DNA of 24,528 nucleotides from UBA7445 sp042096455 (GTDB lineage: Bacteria; Verrucomicrobiota; Verrucomicrobiia; Opitutales; Coraliomargaritaceae), in the NCBI GenBank assembly GCA_042096455.1, contig JBELLU010000027.1, positions 1-24,528 of the forward strand, given 5' to 3'. Shown here piece by piece: positions 7,981-15,390 of the stretch. The notes beneath the pieces were generated by a model, which saw only the letters and a program-made list of their open reading frames with translations, did no database searches and was not told the origin of the DNA. Each line of letters starts with the position of its first letter. The first letter of the stretch is position 1. A program made the position numbers and the translations under genes.

Positions 7981-9099
7981 ATGCCTGTTTTTCGCCAACG
8001 AATCGCTACAGTTGAAAGTGCAGGGCAAAGGCATGGAGGGGGACGCTTTGCCTGGTTTTTGATTCCCGGCTTATGCCTCCTGGTTTTTGCCCTGATTAAA
8101 AACTATGAATTCGTTGAATCCGGGCTCCTGGATCCTGACTTTGCGGTCATACATCGCGCCTTTGATTTTAATCTTGGACTGCTGCCCGCTTTGCTGATCG
8201 GGTGCGGCTGCCTCGGTCTTGGCTTGAAAATATTCGGTGGAGCTCGCGCCGGTTGGGCATCGCTCTTGTTCCTGTTTTTGGCATTCGATCTGTTGGCGCT
8301 GCGTTTTTACATGACGAAAGTTGAGCCCTTCCGTCTGAAGGTGAGGGAGGTCCAGATCCTGACACCGAAATTAACGGAGCCGGTTCGCATTGTCCATCTT
8401 TCGGATATTCAGGCAGGTTCTGTCACGGACTATGAGGTGAAGCTGTTTGAGCGTATTCGGGCCTTGGAGCCGGATATTATCATCAATACCGGAGATTATC
8501 TACAGGTTGTTCCGCCCGCTAGCTTTGCGGGTGAATTTCCGAAATTGATGGAGCTCATGCAAAGGGTGCGACCCCGTTATGGCAGCTTTGGGGTCTTTGG
8601 TGATACCGATTTAAACCTGTATCGCATCCCGGTGGATACATTGAAGCCCTTGGAGATGCTTTCGTCCCGCTCGCGCACGATTGAAACAAGCGGTGGGCTT
8701 ATCAGCATCCACGGACTCAGTTTATACGAATCCAAGCATGGCAAATGGGCGCTTCGCGGCATCGATCGTTGGTCGCAGGAAACAGACCCTGCCGCGTTTA
8801 AAATCTTAATGGGGCACGCGCCTGACTTTGCGATGGAGCTCGCCAACCACCCGATAGATTTATGCCTGGCGGGTCATACCCACGGCGGTCAGGTGCGTTT
8901 GCCATTTTTGGGCGCCCTCGTAACCGACAGTAAGGTGCCGCAGGAATGGTCACGGGGGATGACTCGCGTCGGGCTCCCGCTTCTCAATGTCTCGGCGGGT
9001 GCGGGTTCCAATCGATACGGTGGCCTGCCGCGACTACGCTTCAATTGCCCGACGGAGGTGACTTTAATCGAGCTTTTGCCCGCTGTGAGGATTCGTTGA
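7981..9099 (+). CDS. Membrane-anchored metallophosphoesterase, metal site altered
   Basis: A 372-residue protein with about three N-terminal membrane segments (25-40, 64-84 and 91-109), then a calcineurin-like phosphoesterase domain of the YkuE type at about 134-365. Motifs in order are SDIQ (141-144, normally DxH), GDY (171-173), GDTD (207-210, normally GNHD/E), GHAPD (278-282) and GHTHGGQ (298-304). The first-motif His and the Asn-His pair of GNHD are therefore replaced (Q144, D208, T209), while the C-terminal His motifs remain. The domain should still fold and may bind metal differently or be inactive. Substrate is unknown; relatives act on cell-envelope or lipid phosphoesters. It probably shares the purC transcript. 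There is no Shine-Dalgarno. Confidence 0.85.
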   Translation: MPVFRQRIATVESAGQRHGGGRFAWFLIPGLCLLVFALIKNYEFVESGLLDPDFAVIHRAFDFNLGLLPALLIGCGCLGLGLKIFGGARAGWASLLFLFLAFDLLALRFYMTKVEPFRLKVREVQILTPKLTEPVRIVHLSDIQAGSVTDYEVKLFERIRALEPDIIINTGDYLQVVPPASFAGEFPKLMELMQRVRPRYGSFGVFGDTDLNLYRIPVDTLKPLEMLSSRSRTIETSGGLISIHGLSLYESKHGKWALRGIDRWSQETDPAAFKILMGHAPDFAMELANHPIDLCLAGHTHGGQVRLPFLGALVTDSKVPQEWSRGMTRVGLPLLNVSAGAGSNRYGGLPRLRFNCPTEVTLIELLPAVRIR

Positions 9100-9109
9100 A
9101 ATTGAAGGC

Positions 9110-9196
9110 TTAAATGAGGCACCAGCCGATCAGTGCGATAGCGATAATTAAGATAAGAATGCTGAGGGCATAACGTTCTTGAGTCGTAAGGCGCAT
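9110..9196 (-). CDS. Possible 28-residue single-pass membrane peptide
   Basis: A short minus-strand frame opens with MRLTTQERYAL and continues as an almost unbroken hydrophobic helix (about residues 11-28) rich in Ile and Leu, ending WCLI and TAA. A charged head followed by one transmembrane helix is a plausible small membrane protein. It fills the 159-base gap between two plus-strand genes. No Shine-Dalgarno precedes it, but that is normal in this window. A start remnant of a longer membrane-anchored protein is another possibility. The call rests on composition only. Confidence 0.35.
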   Translation of the reverse strand: MRLTTQERYALSILILIIAIALIGWCLI

Positions 9197-9258
9197 AATG
9201 ATTAATACTTTGCGATAGTAACAGATAACCGCAATCCTAGTCGTACTCTTATCGCATC

Positions 9259-9825
9259 ATGATTCACTTAAAAAATATCCGCATCATCAGTTTTGCGCTG
9301 CTATTACTTTTGAGTGGCTGCCTCAGTCCAGACCGCGCTCCGGGTGATTTTGTGCAGACAACGGATTTTCACCTTTTGCAATCATACAAAGTGGGGGAGG
9401 TTCATTTGAGCGGGATGGATTGGACCGAGTCATCCGGTGCGAGCTTGTCGCAATACACTTTGTTTAAATTAAATGCGGAAATGGAAAAACGTGGCTTTGC
9501 CCGCTCGGAAACAAATGCCGATTTCATTATACGCACCGAATGGAAGAAGGCACTCAAAGTGGCTTTTAGACAGACCGTCGGCTTTGACAACATACCCGAG
9601 CTTAGGGGCTATAATCGGGACGAGGATCGACCCCGCGTCATGTGCAGCCTTGTTGTTGAACTCTACGACCCCAAAGAAGATCGAATTTTCTGGCGCTCCA
9701 GCATACCAGACTGCGTTGAGATTTTAAATCTACGCGAGGCGATCATATCCGATGTAATCGAACGCGCCCTTATTTCCTTCCCGGAGCGCATCGAGTTGGA
9801 TCCCAACTTGAAAACGATTCAATGA
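9259..9825 (+). CDS. Putative lipoprotein, DUF4136-like
   Basis: A 188-residue protein with a lipoprotein signal: charged start, hydrophobic core, lipobox LSGC with the acylated cysteine at C21. The mature domain has the arrangement of DUF4136 lipoproteins: an FHLLQSYKV-type first strand, a conserved-looking helix with LFKLNAEMEKRGF, then NADFIIRTEW, and a late LVVELYDPKEDRIFWRS segment. DUF4136 proteins are found in Gram-negative envelopes and have no known activity. The family assignment is by pattern and moderately sure. Its stop codon interlocks with that of convergent menH (7-base overlap). Confidence 0.75.
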   Translation: MIHLKNIRIISFALLLLLSGCLSPDRAPGDFVQTTDFHLLQSYKVGEVHLSGMDWTESSGASLSQYTLFKLNAEMEKRGFARSETNADFIIRTEWKKALKVAFRQTVGFDNIPELRGYNRDEDRPRVMCSLVVELYDPKEDRIFWRSSIPDCVEILNLREAIISDVIERALISFPERIELDPNLKTIQ

Positions 9826-10598
9826 TTTTGATGCACTTCCTGAACGAATTGCCGGAGTATATCGGCGGTTTGCTCGGGCTGTTCCAGGTGGGGCATGTGA
9901 CCCGCTCCGGTGATGGGAGTATGTTTTGAATTATTCATTTGCACGCTCATGCGTTCGCAAATCGCCCGGTATTTTTTATCCTCGGTTCCACTAATAAGCA
10001 ACACGGGGAGATTCAATGTCGTCAGTTGCGGCCAGAGGTTCGGGCAGCTTCCCTGACCGAATTCAATCAAACTGGCAGCGAGGCCTTCCGCTGAATGCTG
10101 GTGACGGGTCCGCTGCATCGCATCAAACCAATCGGGGCGAATGCTTCGCTGGCTTTGAATGAGTGGCTGCTCCTGCCATGCCTGTATGAAGGCGTCTACG
10201 CCCATATCTTTGACCTTCGAGGCGAGTCGCAGGTCGGCGTCGCGTCGGGCGCTTCTTTCCGACTCTGCTTCAATCCCAGGGTTAGTGCTGATCAAAACAA
10301 GGGCATCCCATTTTTCCTCAAATGCGCAGGCATGCAGGAGGCTCGCGCGACCGCCCATTGAATAGCCCAACAGGATTTTAAAATCCTCGCGGTGATCTGT
10401 TAGGGCGGCGGCGTAATGGGCTTCGATCGTTTCGATTGTGGCATCCGGGCCGCAGGGTAGGTGCGGCGCAGCGCCATGCCCCGGTAAATCCGGGCATATC
10501 CAATGCGCTTGGGGCAATGCCAGCTGAGCAAAACCCGCAAAGTCCGCGCCTCCTCCGGTAAATCCGTGAAGGGCGTATATCGTGAGCGCTTTACTCAA
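9819..10598 (-). CDS. menH: Alpha/beta hydrolase, probable MenH (SHCHC synthase)
   Basis: MenH eliminates pyruvate from SEPHCHC to give SHCHC in menaquinone synthesis. The 259-residue length fits. An alpha/beta-hydrolase triad is visible: S80 in GYSMGGR (78-84), D207 in SGTED and H234 in GAGHMPHLEQ. HGFTGGGADF (11-20) forms the oxyanion-hole region. The Arg-rich cap segment after STNPGIE (SERSARRDADLR) resembles the SAxPGL...R.RR segment of MenH rather than generic hydrolases. Other men genes are not in the window, so a related hydrolase remains possible. The start overlaps the cyclophilin stop by 8 bases, so it is the last gene of the hem-containing transcript. Confidence 0.78.
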   Translation of the reverse strand: MSKALTIYALHGFTGGGADFAGFAQLALPQAHWICPDLPGHGAAPHLPCGPDATIETIEAHYAAALTDHREDFKILLGYSMGGRASLLHACAFEEKWDALVLISTNPGIEAESERSARRDADLRLASKVKDMGVDAFIQAWQEQPLIQSQRSIRPDWFDAMQRTRHQHSAEGLAASLIEFGQGSCPNLWPQLTTLNLPVLLISGTEDKKYRAICERMSVQMNNSKHTPITGAGHMPHLEQPEQTADILRQFVQEVHQNH

Positions 10599-11061
10599 CG
10601 ACCTGTGCCGATTCTATTTTTTGTTCTTCGATGGGGCGGTCGCCGGGGCCTTTTTCAACTGCTTCCAGATTCTTAACGACCTCCATCCCTTCGACAACCT
10701 CACCAAAAATCGTGTGACGCATGTTGAGCCAGGGCGTGGCAACCGTCGTGATGAAAAATTGGCTGCCGTTGGTTCCGGGTCCGGCGTTTGCCATCGCGAG
10801 CAAGCCGGGGCGATCGAATGTCAAATCCGGGTGGCATTCGTCCTCGAAGGTCTTGCCCCAGATCGACTCACCGCCCATTCCGGTGCCGGTTGGGTCACCG
10901 CCCTGAATCATGAAGTCTGCGATAATACGGTGAAAGATGATTCCATTGTAATATCCATTCTTGATGTGGGTCGTGAAGTTTTCACATGTCTTCGGGGCGC
11001 GGTCTTCGAATAGTTTAAATTCAATCGAGCCTTGCGTGGTTTTAATGATGACGTTGGGCAT
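10591..11061 (-). CDS. ppiB: Peptidyl-prolyl cis-trans isomerase, cyclophilin type
   Basis: A 156-residue single-domain cyclophilin that isomerises X-Pro bonds during folding. It shows FHRIIADFMIQGGDPTGTG (43-61, with the catalytic Arg), LAMANAGPGTNGSQFFIT and the C-terminal W-L-N-x-x-H-T-I-FG loop. It has no signal peptide, so it is cytoplasmic. It starts 7 bases after the cobA-hemD stop and its end overlaps menH, placing it in the middle of an operon. The PpiA/PpiB distinction is not resolved. Confidence 0.93.
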   Translation of the reverse strand: MPNVIIKTTQGSIEFKLFEDRAPKTCENFTTHIKNGYYNGIIFHRIIADFMIQGGDPTGTGMGGESIWGKTFEDECHPDLTFDRPGLLAMANAGPGTNGSQFFITTVATPWLNMRHTIFGEVVEGMEVVKNLEAVEKGPGDRPIEEQKIESAQVVE

Positions 11062-11068
11062 ATGCTTT

Positions 11069-12619
11069 CTATTGGTTATTTTTATGGTGATTTAGATAAG
11101 AAATGGTTTCGACCACGTAGTGTTCCAGGTTGGATTTCGCTGCCTCAAAATCAACCGGTAGATTGTTTTTCTCAAGCGCGGCAGTGGTCATCGGACCGAT
11201 ACTGGCAAGGGCGGGCTGTCTGGCATCGGGCTCCAGTTTTAATGCATCTGTCTGCTCGATGAAGGATTGGACCGTTGAGGCGCTGGTGAAGAGCACCGCG
11301 TCGGCGCCCTGTTCACGATAACGCTTTGCCTGCGGGTCGTCCGAAAGGTCGGTCCGGTGGGTGGCATAAAGCTGCAAGGTGTCCACGATGGCACGGCCTT
11401 CATTTTCGAGGCGTGTGCTGAGGGTTTTGCGGTTCAGGTTGCCGGTTACGACCAACATTTTTACGCTTTCCACCCCTTCGTTCTCGATCAATTCGTCGAC
11501 GAGTGCATCACCGTTCGCTTTTTTCGGCACTAAATCTACCTTGAGATTAAAGGCCTCAATGGCCTCCGCAGTGGCGCGTCCGACCGCCGCAATCCGCATG
11601 GGCCCAAGGCAACGGATATCCGGGTAAGCTTTGAGGAGCAGTTCAAAGAAAATGCGAACCCCGTTGGCGCTGGTGAAAACAATCCACTCGTAAACTGCCA
11701 ATTCCGCAAAAACCTCCGCGAGGGTCTGCGGGTCAAACTTCGTTTCGACTTTGATGAAGGGCAACTCAATGACATCGGCCCCCTGCGCGATGAGCAATTG
11801 CGTGAGACGACCCGCCTGTTCACGGGCCCGGGTCACGACAATGCGTTTTCCGAAAAGTGGACGCGCCGCAAACCAGTTATTGCGGGCGGGGTAGCAGACT
11901 GCCTGCCCGATGATGATAATTGCGGGTGCACTGATTTCGCTGGCTTGATGGTCCGCGACGAGATTGCCAAGGGTGCTGTTTAAGGACGCTTGCTGGGGGA
12001 GGGTGGCCCATTGGATGATGGTAGCCGGAGTACTTTCATCCAAACCGCCCTCGAGTAATTCGGAAACAATGCGCGGCAATTGACCGACCCCCATGTAGAT
12101 GCAGAGCGTCGAGCCGCTGCGGGCATGCTCACGGAAATCGAGCTGGAGCGCTTGTTTATCGGGATCTTCGTGCCCGGTCAGGAAGGTGATCGCGGAGCTG
12201 AACTCTCGATGCGATAATGGAATCCCCGCGTAGGCCGCCGCTCCAAGCGCTGCGGTCACGCCCGGAACAATCTCAAAGCCAATGCCCTTTTGGTGGAGAA
12301 ATTCAATTTCTTCGCCCCCCCGACCGAAAATAAAGGGATCGCCGCCTTTCAAACGCACCACCTTCAGTCCGGCTTCCGCCTCTTTCAGGAGGATTGCCTG
12401 AATCTCACTTTGCGGAATGGAATGCTGGCCTGCGCTTTTGCCGACATAGATTTTCTTGGCATCCGGACGCGACCATTCGAGCAGGGCGGGGTTGGCGAGC
12501 TTGTCATAGACAATTGCATCGGCTTCCGAAATGAGCTTCCGGGCACGCACCGTCAAAAGACCGAGATCACCCGGACCTGCACCGACGAGATAAACAATAC
12601 CTTTGGATTTCTTATCCAT
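11069..12619 (-). CDS. cobA-hemD: Fused uroporphyrinogen-III C-methyltransferase / uroporphyrinogen-III synthase
   Basis: Two enzymes in one 516-residue chain. Residues about 6-245 are a SAM-dependent uroporphyrinogen-III methyltransferase (CobA/SUMT): VGAGPGDLGLLTVRARKLI (12-30), LKGGDPFIFGRGGEE (90-104) and a C-terminal APAIIIIGQAV. This makes precorrin-2 for siroheme or cobalamin. Residues about 257-510 are HemD, which closes and inverts ring D of hydroxymethylbilane: GKRIVVTRAREQAG (257-270), VFTSANGVRIFFE and a late VLFTSASTVQSF. CobA-HemD fusions are known in several phyla. The start overlaps the hemC stop by 8 bases, so the two are translationally linked and act in series. Confidence 0.95.
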   Translation of the reverse strand: MDKKSKGIVYLVGAGPGDLGLLTVRARKLISEADAIVYDKLANPALLEWSRPDAKKIYVGKSAGQHSIPQSEIQAILLKEAEAGLKVVRLKGGDPFIFGRGGEEIEFLHQKGIGFEIVPGVTAALGAAAYAGIPLSHREFSSAITFLTGHEDPDKQALQLDFREHARSGSTLCIYMGVGQLPRIVSELLEGGLDESTPATIIQWATLPQQASLNSTLGNLVADHQASEISAPAIIIIGQAVCYPARNNWFAARPLFGKRIVVTRAREQAGRLTQLLIAQGADVIELPFIKVETKFDPQTLAEVFAELAVYEWIVFTSANGVRIFFELLLKAYPDIRCLGPMRIAAVGRATAEAIEAFNLKVDLVPKKANGDALVDELIENEGVESVKMLVVTGNLNRKTLSTRLENEGRAIVDTLQLYATHRTDLSDDPQAKRYREQGADAVLFTSASTVQSFIEQTDALKLEPDARQPALASIGPMTTAALEKNNLPVDFEAAKSNLEHYVVETISYLNHHKNNQ

Positions 12620-13478
12620 TCGCTTCCAATAAATTCAAATCGTTCAAAAGTTGATCCACTAAGGGAGCAAGGTTTACGTCGGCTGGCAACTCAAGTGCTT
12701 GGTTTAAATAGCCGCATTTCGGATGATACAGATGCAGGGTTCCTTCCGCGAAATAAACCCCGAACGGGGTTTGGCAACCACTGCCAAGACCCCGCAAAAA
12801 AGCGCGTTCCAATTCCACCGCTTGCCGGGTTTGCTCGCAGAAAAGCCCTTGATACTTCGGGAGGTCCGCCGCTCTGCATTCAATTGCAATCGCAGCCTGC
12901 CCGGGTGCCGGAACCATTGATTCAACCGGCAAGCTTTCGAAAACCAGCCCCTCGTGGCAAGTTATATTGAGCCGATCGAGCCCCGCACATGCAAGAATAC
13001 TGGCATCCGCAACCCCTTCTTGAATCTTGCGCAGACGGGTGGAGACGTTGCCGCGAATGTTGGTCCATTCAGCATCGGGGAATCGTTGTTTGAGTTGATT
13101 GCGTCGGCGAGGGCTGCTGGTCGCGATCGTTTTGGGATCGGCTTCGGCGCCCTTACGTAAAACAAGCATGTCCTGTGGATTTCCGCGCGGCAAATAACCG
13201 GCGATGCAGAGTCCATCGGGAAGGGTGGTTGGAAGATCCTTGGCGCTGTGTACGGCCAATTCCGCATCACCCTGCAAGAGAGCGTCTTCCAATTCTTTTG
13301 TAAACAGACCCAAGCCGCCACGCTTCTCGAGTGACCAATTCAAGCGTTCATCTACCTGAGTGCTCAAGGGCAGGATTTCCGTTTCACATCCTTGGCTTCG
13401 CTCCATAATCCAATCCACCACAAGCTCGGTTTGCTTGCGGGCCAAAGGGCTCTTGCGGGTGGCTATAGTAACGGGCAT
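12612..13478 (-). CDS. hemC: Porphobilinogen deaminase (hydroxymethylbilane synthase)
   Basis: HemC polymerises four porphobilinogens into hydroxymethylbilane, the substrate of HemD. From ATG 13478 it is 288 residues, starting MPVTIATRKSPLARKQTEL, which matches the canonical N-terminus. The frame is open for 119 further codons upstream but runs across the ilvC terminator and into the ilvC 3' end, so that part is rejected. Motifs are FTKELEDALL (59-68), AVHSAKDLPT (75-84, D81), SSPRRRNQL (121-129), RGNVSTRL (142-149) and the dipyrromethane-cofactor cysteine C235 in LGSGCQTPFG. It lies about 100 bases after ilvC, beyond a terminator, and leads into cobA-hemD, ppiB and menH. Confidence 0.95.
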   Translation of the reverse strand: MPVTIATRKSPLARKQTELVVDWIMERSQGCETEILPLSTQVDERLNWSLEKRGGLGLFTKELEDALLQGDAELAVHSAKDLPTTLPDGLCIAGYLPRGNPQDMLVLRKGAEADPKTIATSSPRRRNQLKQRFPDAEWTNIRGNVSTRLRKIQEGVADASILACAGLDRLNITCHEGLVFESLPVESMVPAPGQAAIAIECRAADLPKYQGLFCEQTRQAVELERAFLRGLGSGCQTPFGVYFAEGTLHLYHPKCGYLNQALELPADVNLAPLVDQLLNDLNLLEANG

Positions 13479-13523
13479 CGAAGGTAAAGCATTGAAAAGG
13501 AAGCGGGCACCGGTGCAAATGAA

Positions 13524-13556
13524 AAGCGGTCGGGGGATGTTTCCCGCCGACCGCTT
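13524..13556 (-). terminator. Intrinsic terminator after ilvC
   Basis: An inverted repeat AAGCGGTCGG (13524-13533) and CCGACCGCTT (13547-13556) extends inward by GGGA/TCCC with one bulge. On the minus strand the stem is followed by TTTTCATTT, a short interrupted U-tract. It lies 20 bases past the ilvC stop and separates the ilv genes from hemC, though read-through is possible. Confidence 0.75.
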
Positions 13557-13576
13557 GAGAGAAATAAAATGCTCGC

Positions 13577-14605
13577 TTAATTGTAAGCTGCCTGTGCGCC
13601 TTTGATGTTGCGCTTCTTCACCCAGGGCATGAGGGAACGCAGACGTTGTCCGGTTTTCTCGATGGGGTGGTTTTGTCCGTCCTTGATGAATTGCTTGTAT
13701 TGCGGCAGGCCGGCTTTGTATTCCTTGACCCAGTTCTTGGTGAACTTGCCGGACTGAATGTCCTTGAGGATCGCCTTCATGGCGCGGCGCGAACCGGCAT
13801 TGATGACGCGGGGACCGCTGATGTAGTCGCCCCATTCGGCGGTTTCGGAGATCGAGAAGCGCATGCCCGAAATACCGGACTCAACCATGAGGTCGACGAT
13901 GAGCTTGAGTTCGTGGAGGCATTCAAAGTAAGCCATCTCGGGCTGGTAGCCAGCCTCGACGAGGGTTTCAAAACCCGCCATTACCAATTCGGAGGCACCG
14001 CCACAGAGCACTGCTTGTTCGCCGAAGAGGTCGGTTTCGCATTCTTCCTTAAAGGTGGTTTGAATCACACCTGCACGGGTCCCGCCAACGCCCTTTGCCC
14101 ATGCAAGTGCGACAGCCTTGGCACCGCGTGAGGAACCTTTGTTAACTGCGATCAGCGCCGGAACTCCCTTGCCCTCGACGTATTGACTGCGAACAACGTG
14201 ACCGGGGCCCTTGGGAGCCACCATGATAACGTCGACACCCTTGGGTGCTTCAATGAGGCCGTAATGGATTGCGAGCCCGTGGGTGAATGCGAGGGTCTTG
14301 CCCTTGCTCAAGTTGGGCTTGATGTCGTTTTCATAAACCTCGGGTTGCTTCATGTCCGGCACCGCAAGCATGATGACATCGGCTTTTTTCACAGCTTCGG
14401 CGGTCTCATACACCTCAAACCCCTGCTTCTTGGCAACCGCGACCGATTTACTCTTGGCGTAAAGGCCAATGATGACCTTGAGGCCGCTGTCCTTCAAGTT
14501 TTGCGCGTGGGCGTGTCCTTGGGAACCGTAACCGATGATGGCGAGGGTCTTTTTTTTCAGGACCTTGAGGTCCGCGTCTTTGTCAGTATAGACTTTAGCT
14601 GGCAT
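13577..14605 (-). CDS. ilvC: Ketol-acid reductoisomerase (class I)
   Basis: IlvC converts acetolactate or acetohydroxybutyrate to dihydroxy acids with NADPH and Mg2+ in valine, leucine and isoleucine synthesis. The 342-residue length is the short class I form. The N-terminal Rossmann fold has GYGSQGHAHAQNLKDSG (25-41) and the cofactor loop GLYAKSKS (47-54). APKGPGH (130-136) follows. In the knotted helical domain, metal and substrate residues D192, E196 (ETDLFGEQ), E228, E232 (FECLHE) and S253 are present. It follows ilvN by 50 bases and ends at an intrinsic terminator. Confidence 0.97.
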   Translation of the reverse strand: MPAKVYTDKDADLKVLKKKTLAIIGYGSQGHAHAQNLKDSGLKVIIGLYAKSKSVAVAKKQGFEVYETAEAVKKADVIMLAVPDMKQPEVYENDIKPNLSKGKTLAFTHGLAIHYGLIEAPKGVDVIMVAPKGPGHVVRSQYVEGKGVPALIAVNKGSSRGAKAVALAWAKGVGGTRAGVIQTTFKEECETDLFGEQAVLCGGASELVMAGFETLVEAGYQPEMAYFECLHELKLIVDLMVESGISGMRFSISETAEWGDYISGPRVINAGSRRAMKAILKDIQSGKFTKNWVKEYKAGLPQYKQFIKDGQNHPIEKTGQRLRSLMPWVKKRNIKGAQAAYN

Positions 14606-14655
14606 GGATATATATTCGTTGGGGCGGGTTGCCCGGTTTTTATGGTGAGTAAAAG

Positions 14656-15129
14656 TTAGCCGCGCTTTAGGGCGAGGTTACCGGTGCGTGCCATCTCTAA
14701 AATGCCGTAGGGCTCAATGAGATTCAAAAAGGCGCGCACTTTATTTGAATTACCGGTCATCTCAATGTTGAGCGAGCCAGGGGCGACGTCGATGATTTTG
14801 GCGCGAAAGATGTCGCAGACTTGCATGACCTCTGAGCGTTGATCCGGCGCGGCGGTAAGTTTGACCATTATCAATTCGCGCTCGGTTGCCTGAGAGCTGG
14901 AGAAATCCGTAACCTCGAGTACATTGACCAATTTATAAACCTGCTTAATCGCCTGATCCAGGGCGTCACCGTCGCCCAGAATGGTAGCGGTAATGCGGGA
15001 AAAACGGTCATCGACCATCGGGCCAACGTTGAGGGTTTCGATATTGAATCCACGCCCGCTGAACATTCCCGCGATGCGCGCGAGCACGCCAAACTTATTT
15101 TCTACCAAAATGGAAATAATATGGCGCAT
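14656..15129 (-). CDS. ilvN: Acetolactate synthase small (regulatory) subunit
   Basis: This subunit binds the catalytic subunit IlvB and confers valine feedback inhibition. It is 157 residues. The N-terminal ACT domain begins RHIISILVENKFGVLARIAG and includes the conserved SGRGFNIETLNVG (about 24-36). The second half is the IlvN C-terminal domain (LTAAPDQRSEVMQVCDIFRA). ilvB, its usual upstream partner, is absent: the gene directly upstream is tRNA-Val, 38 bases away. It is followed by ilvC. Confidence 0.95.
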   Translation of the reverse strand: MRHIISILVENKFGVLARIAGMFSGRGFNIETLNVGPMVDDRFSRITATILGDGDALDQAIKQVYKLVNVLEVTDFSSSQATERELIMVKLTAAPDQRSEVMQVCDIFRAKIIDVAPGSLNIEMTGNSNKVRAFLNLIEPYGILEMARTGNLALKRG

Positions 15130-15163
15130 GATGAATGGTTGGCTGTGAAATTAAGGCGATTTT

Positions 15164-15244
<81 letters not shown>

Positions 15245-15390
15245 ATTTAAAGAAACGTAGAAAAAAACCTGCTGCCACGATTAGTTCAAGTCAAATTTCA
15301 CAATCCATCGTTTTTGGGTACAAGTTTCTGTATTTGCCATCATTGTTAAGATTGCTTTTAAGGTTGGAATCTTGAAGATGTAAATAAAAG

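Noticed and set aside
13479..13835. N-terminal extension of the hemC frame to 407 residues
   Set aside because: It runs across a terminator and into the ilvC coding region in another frame. The extra residues are low-complexity, and canonical HemC begins at 13478.
15334..15361. Promoter TTGCCA-16-TTTTAA for olsF
   Set aside because: The -10 match is poor and other AT-rich candidates are equally good, so no specific promoter is called.
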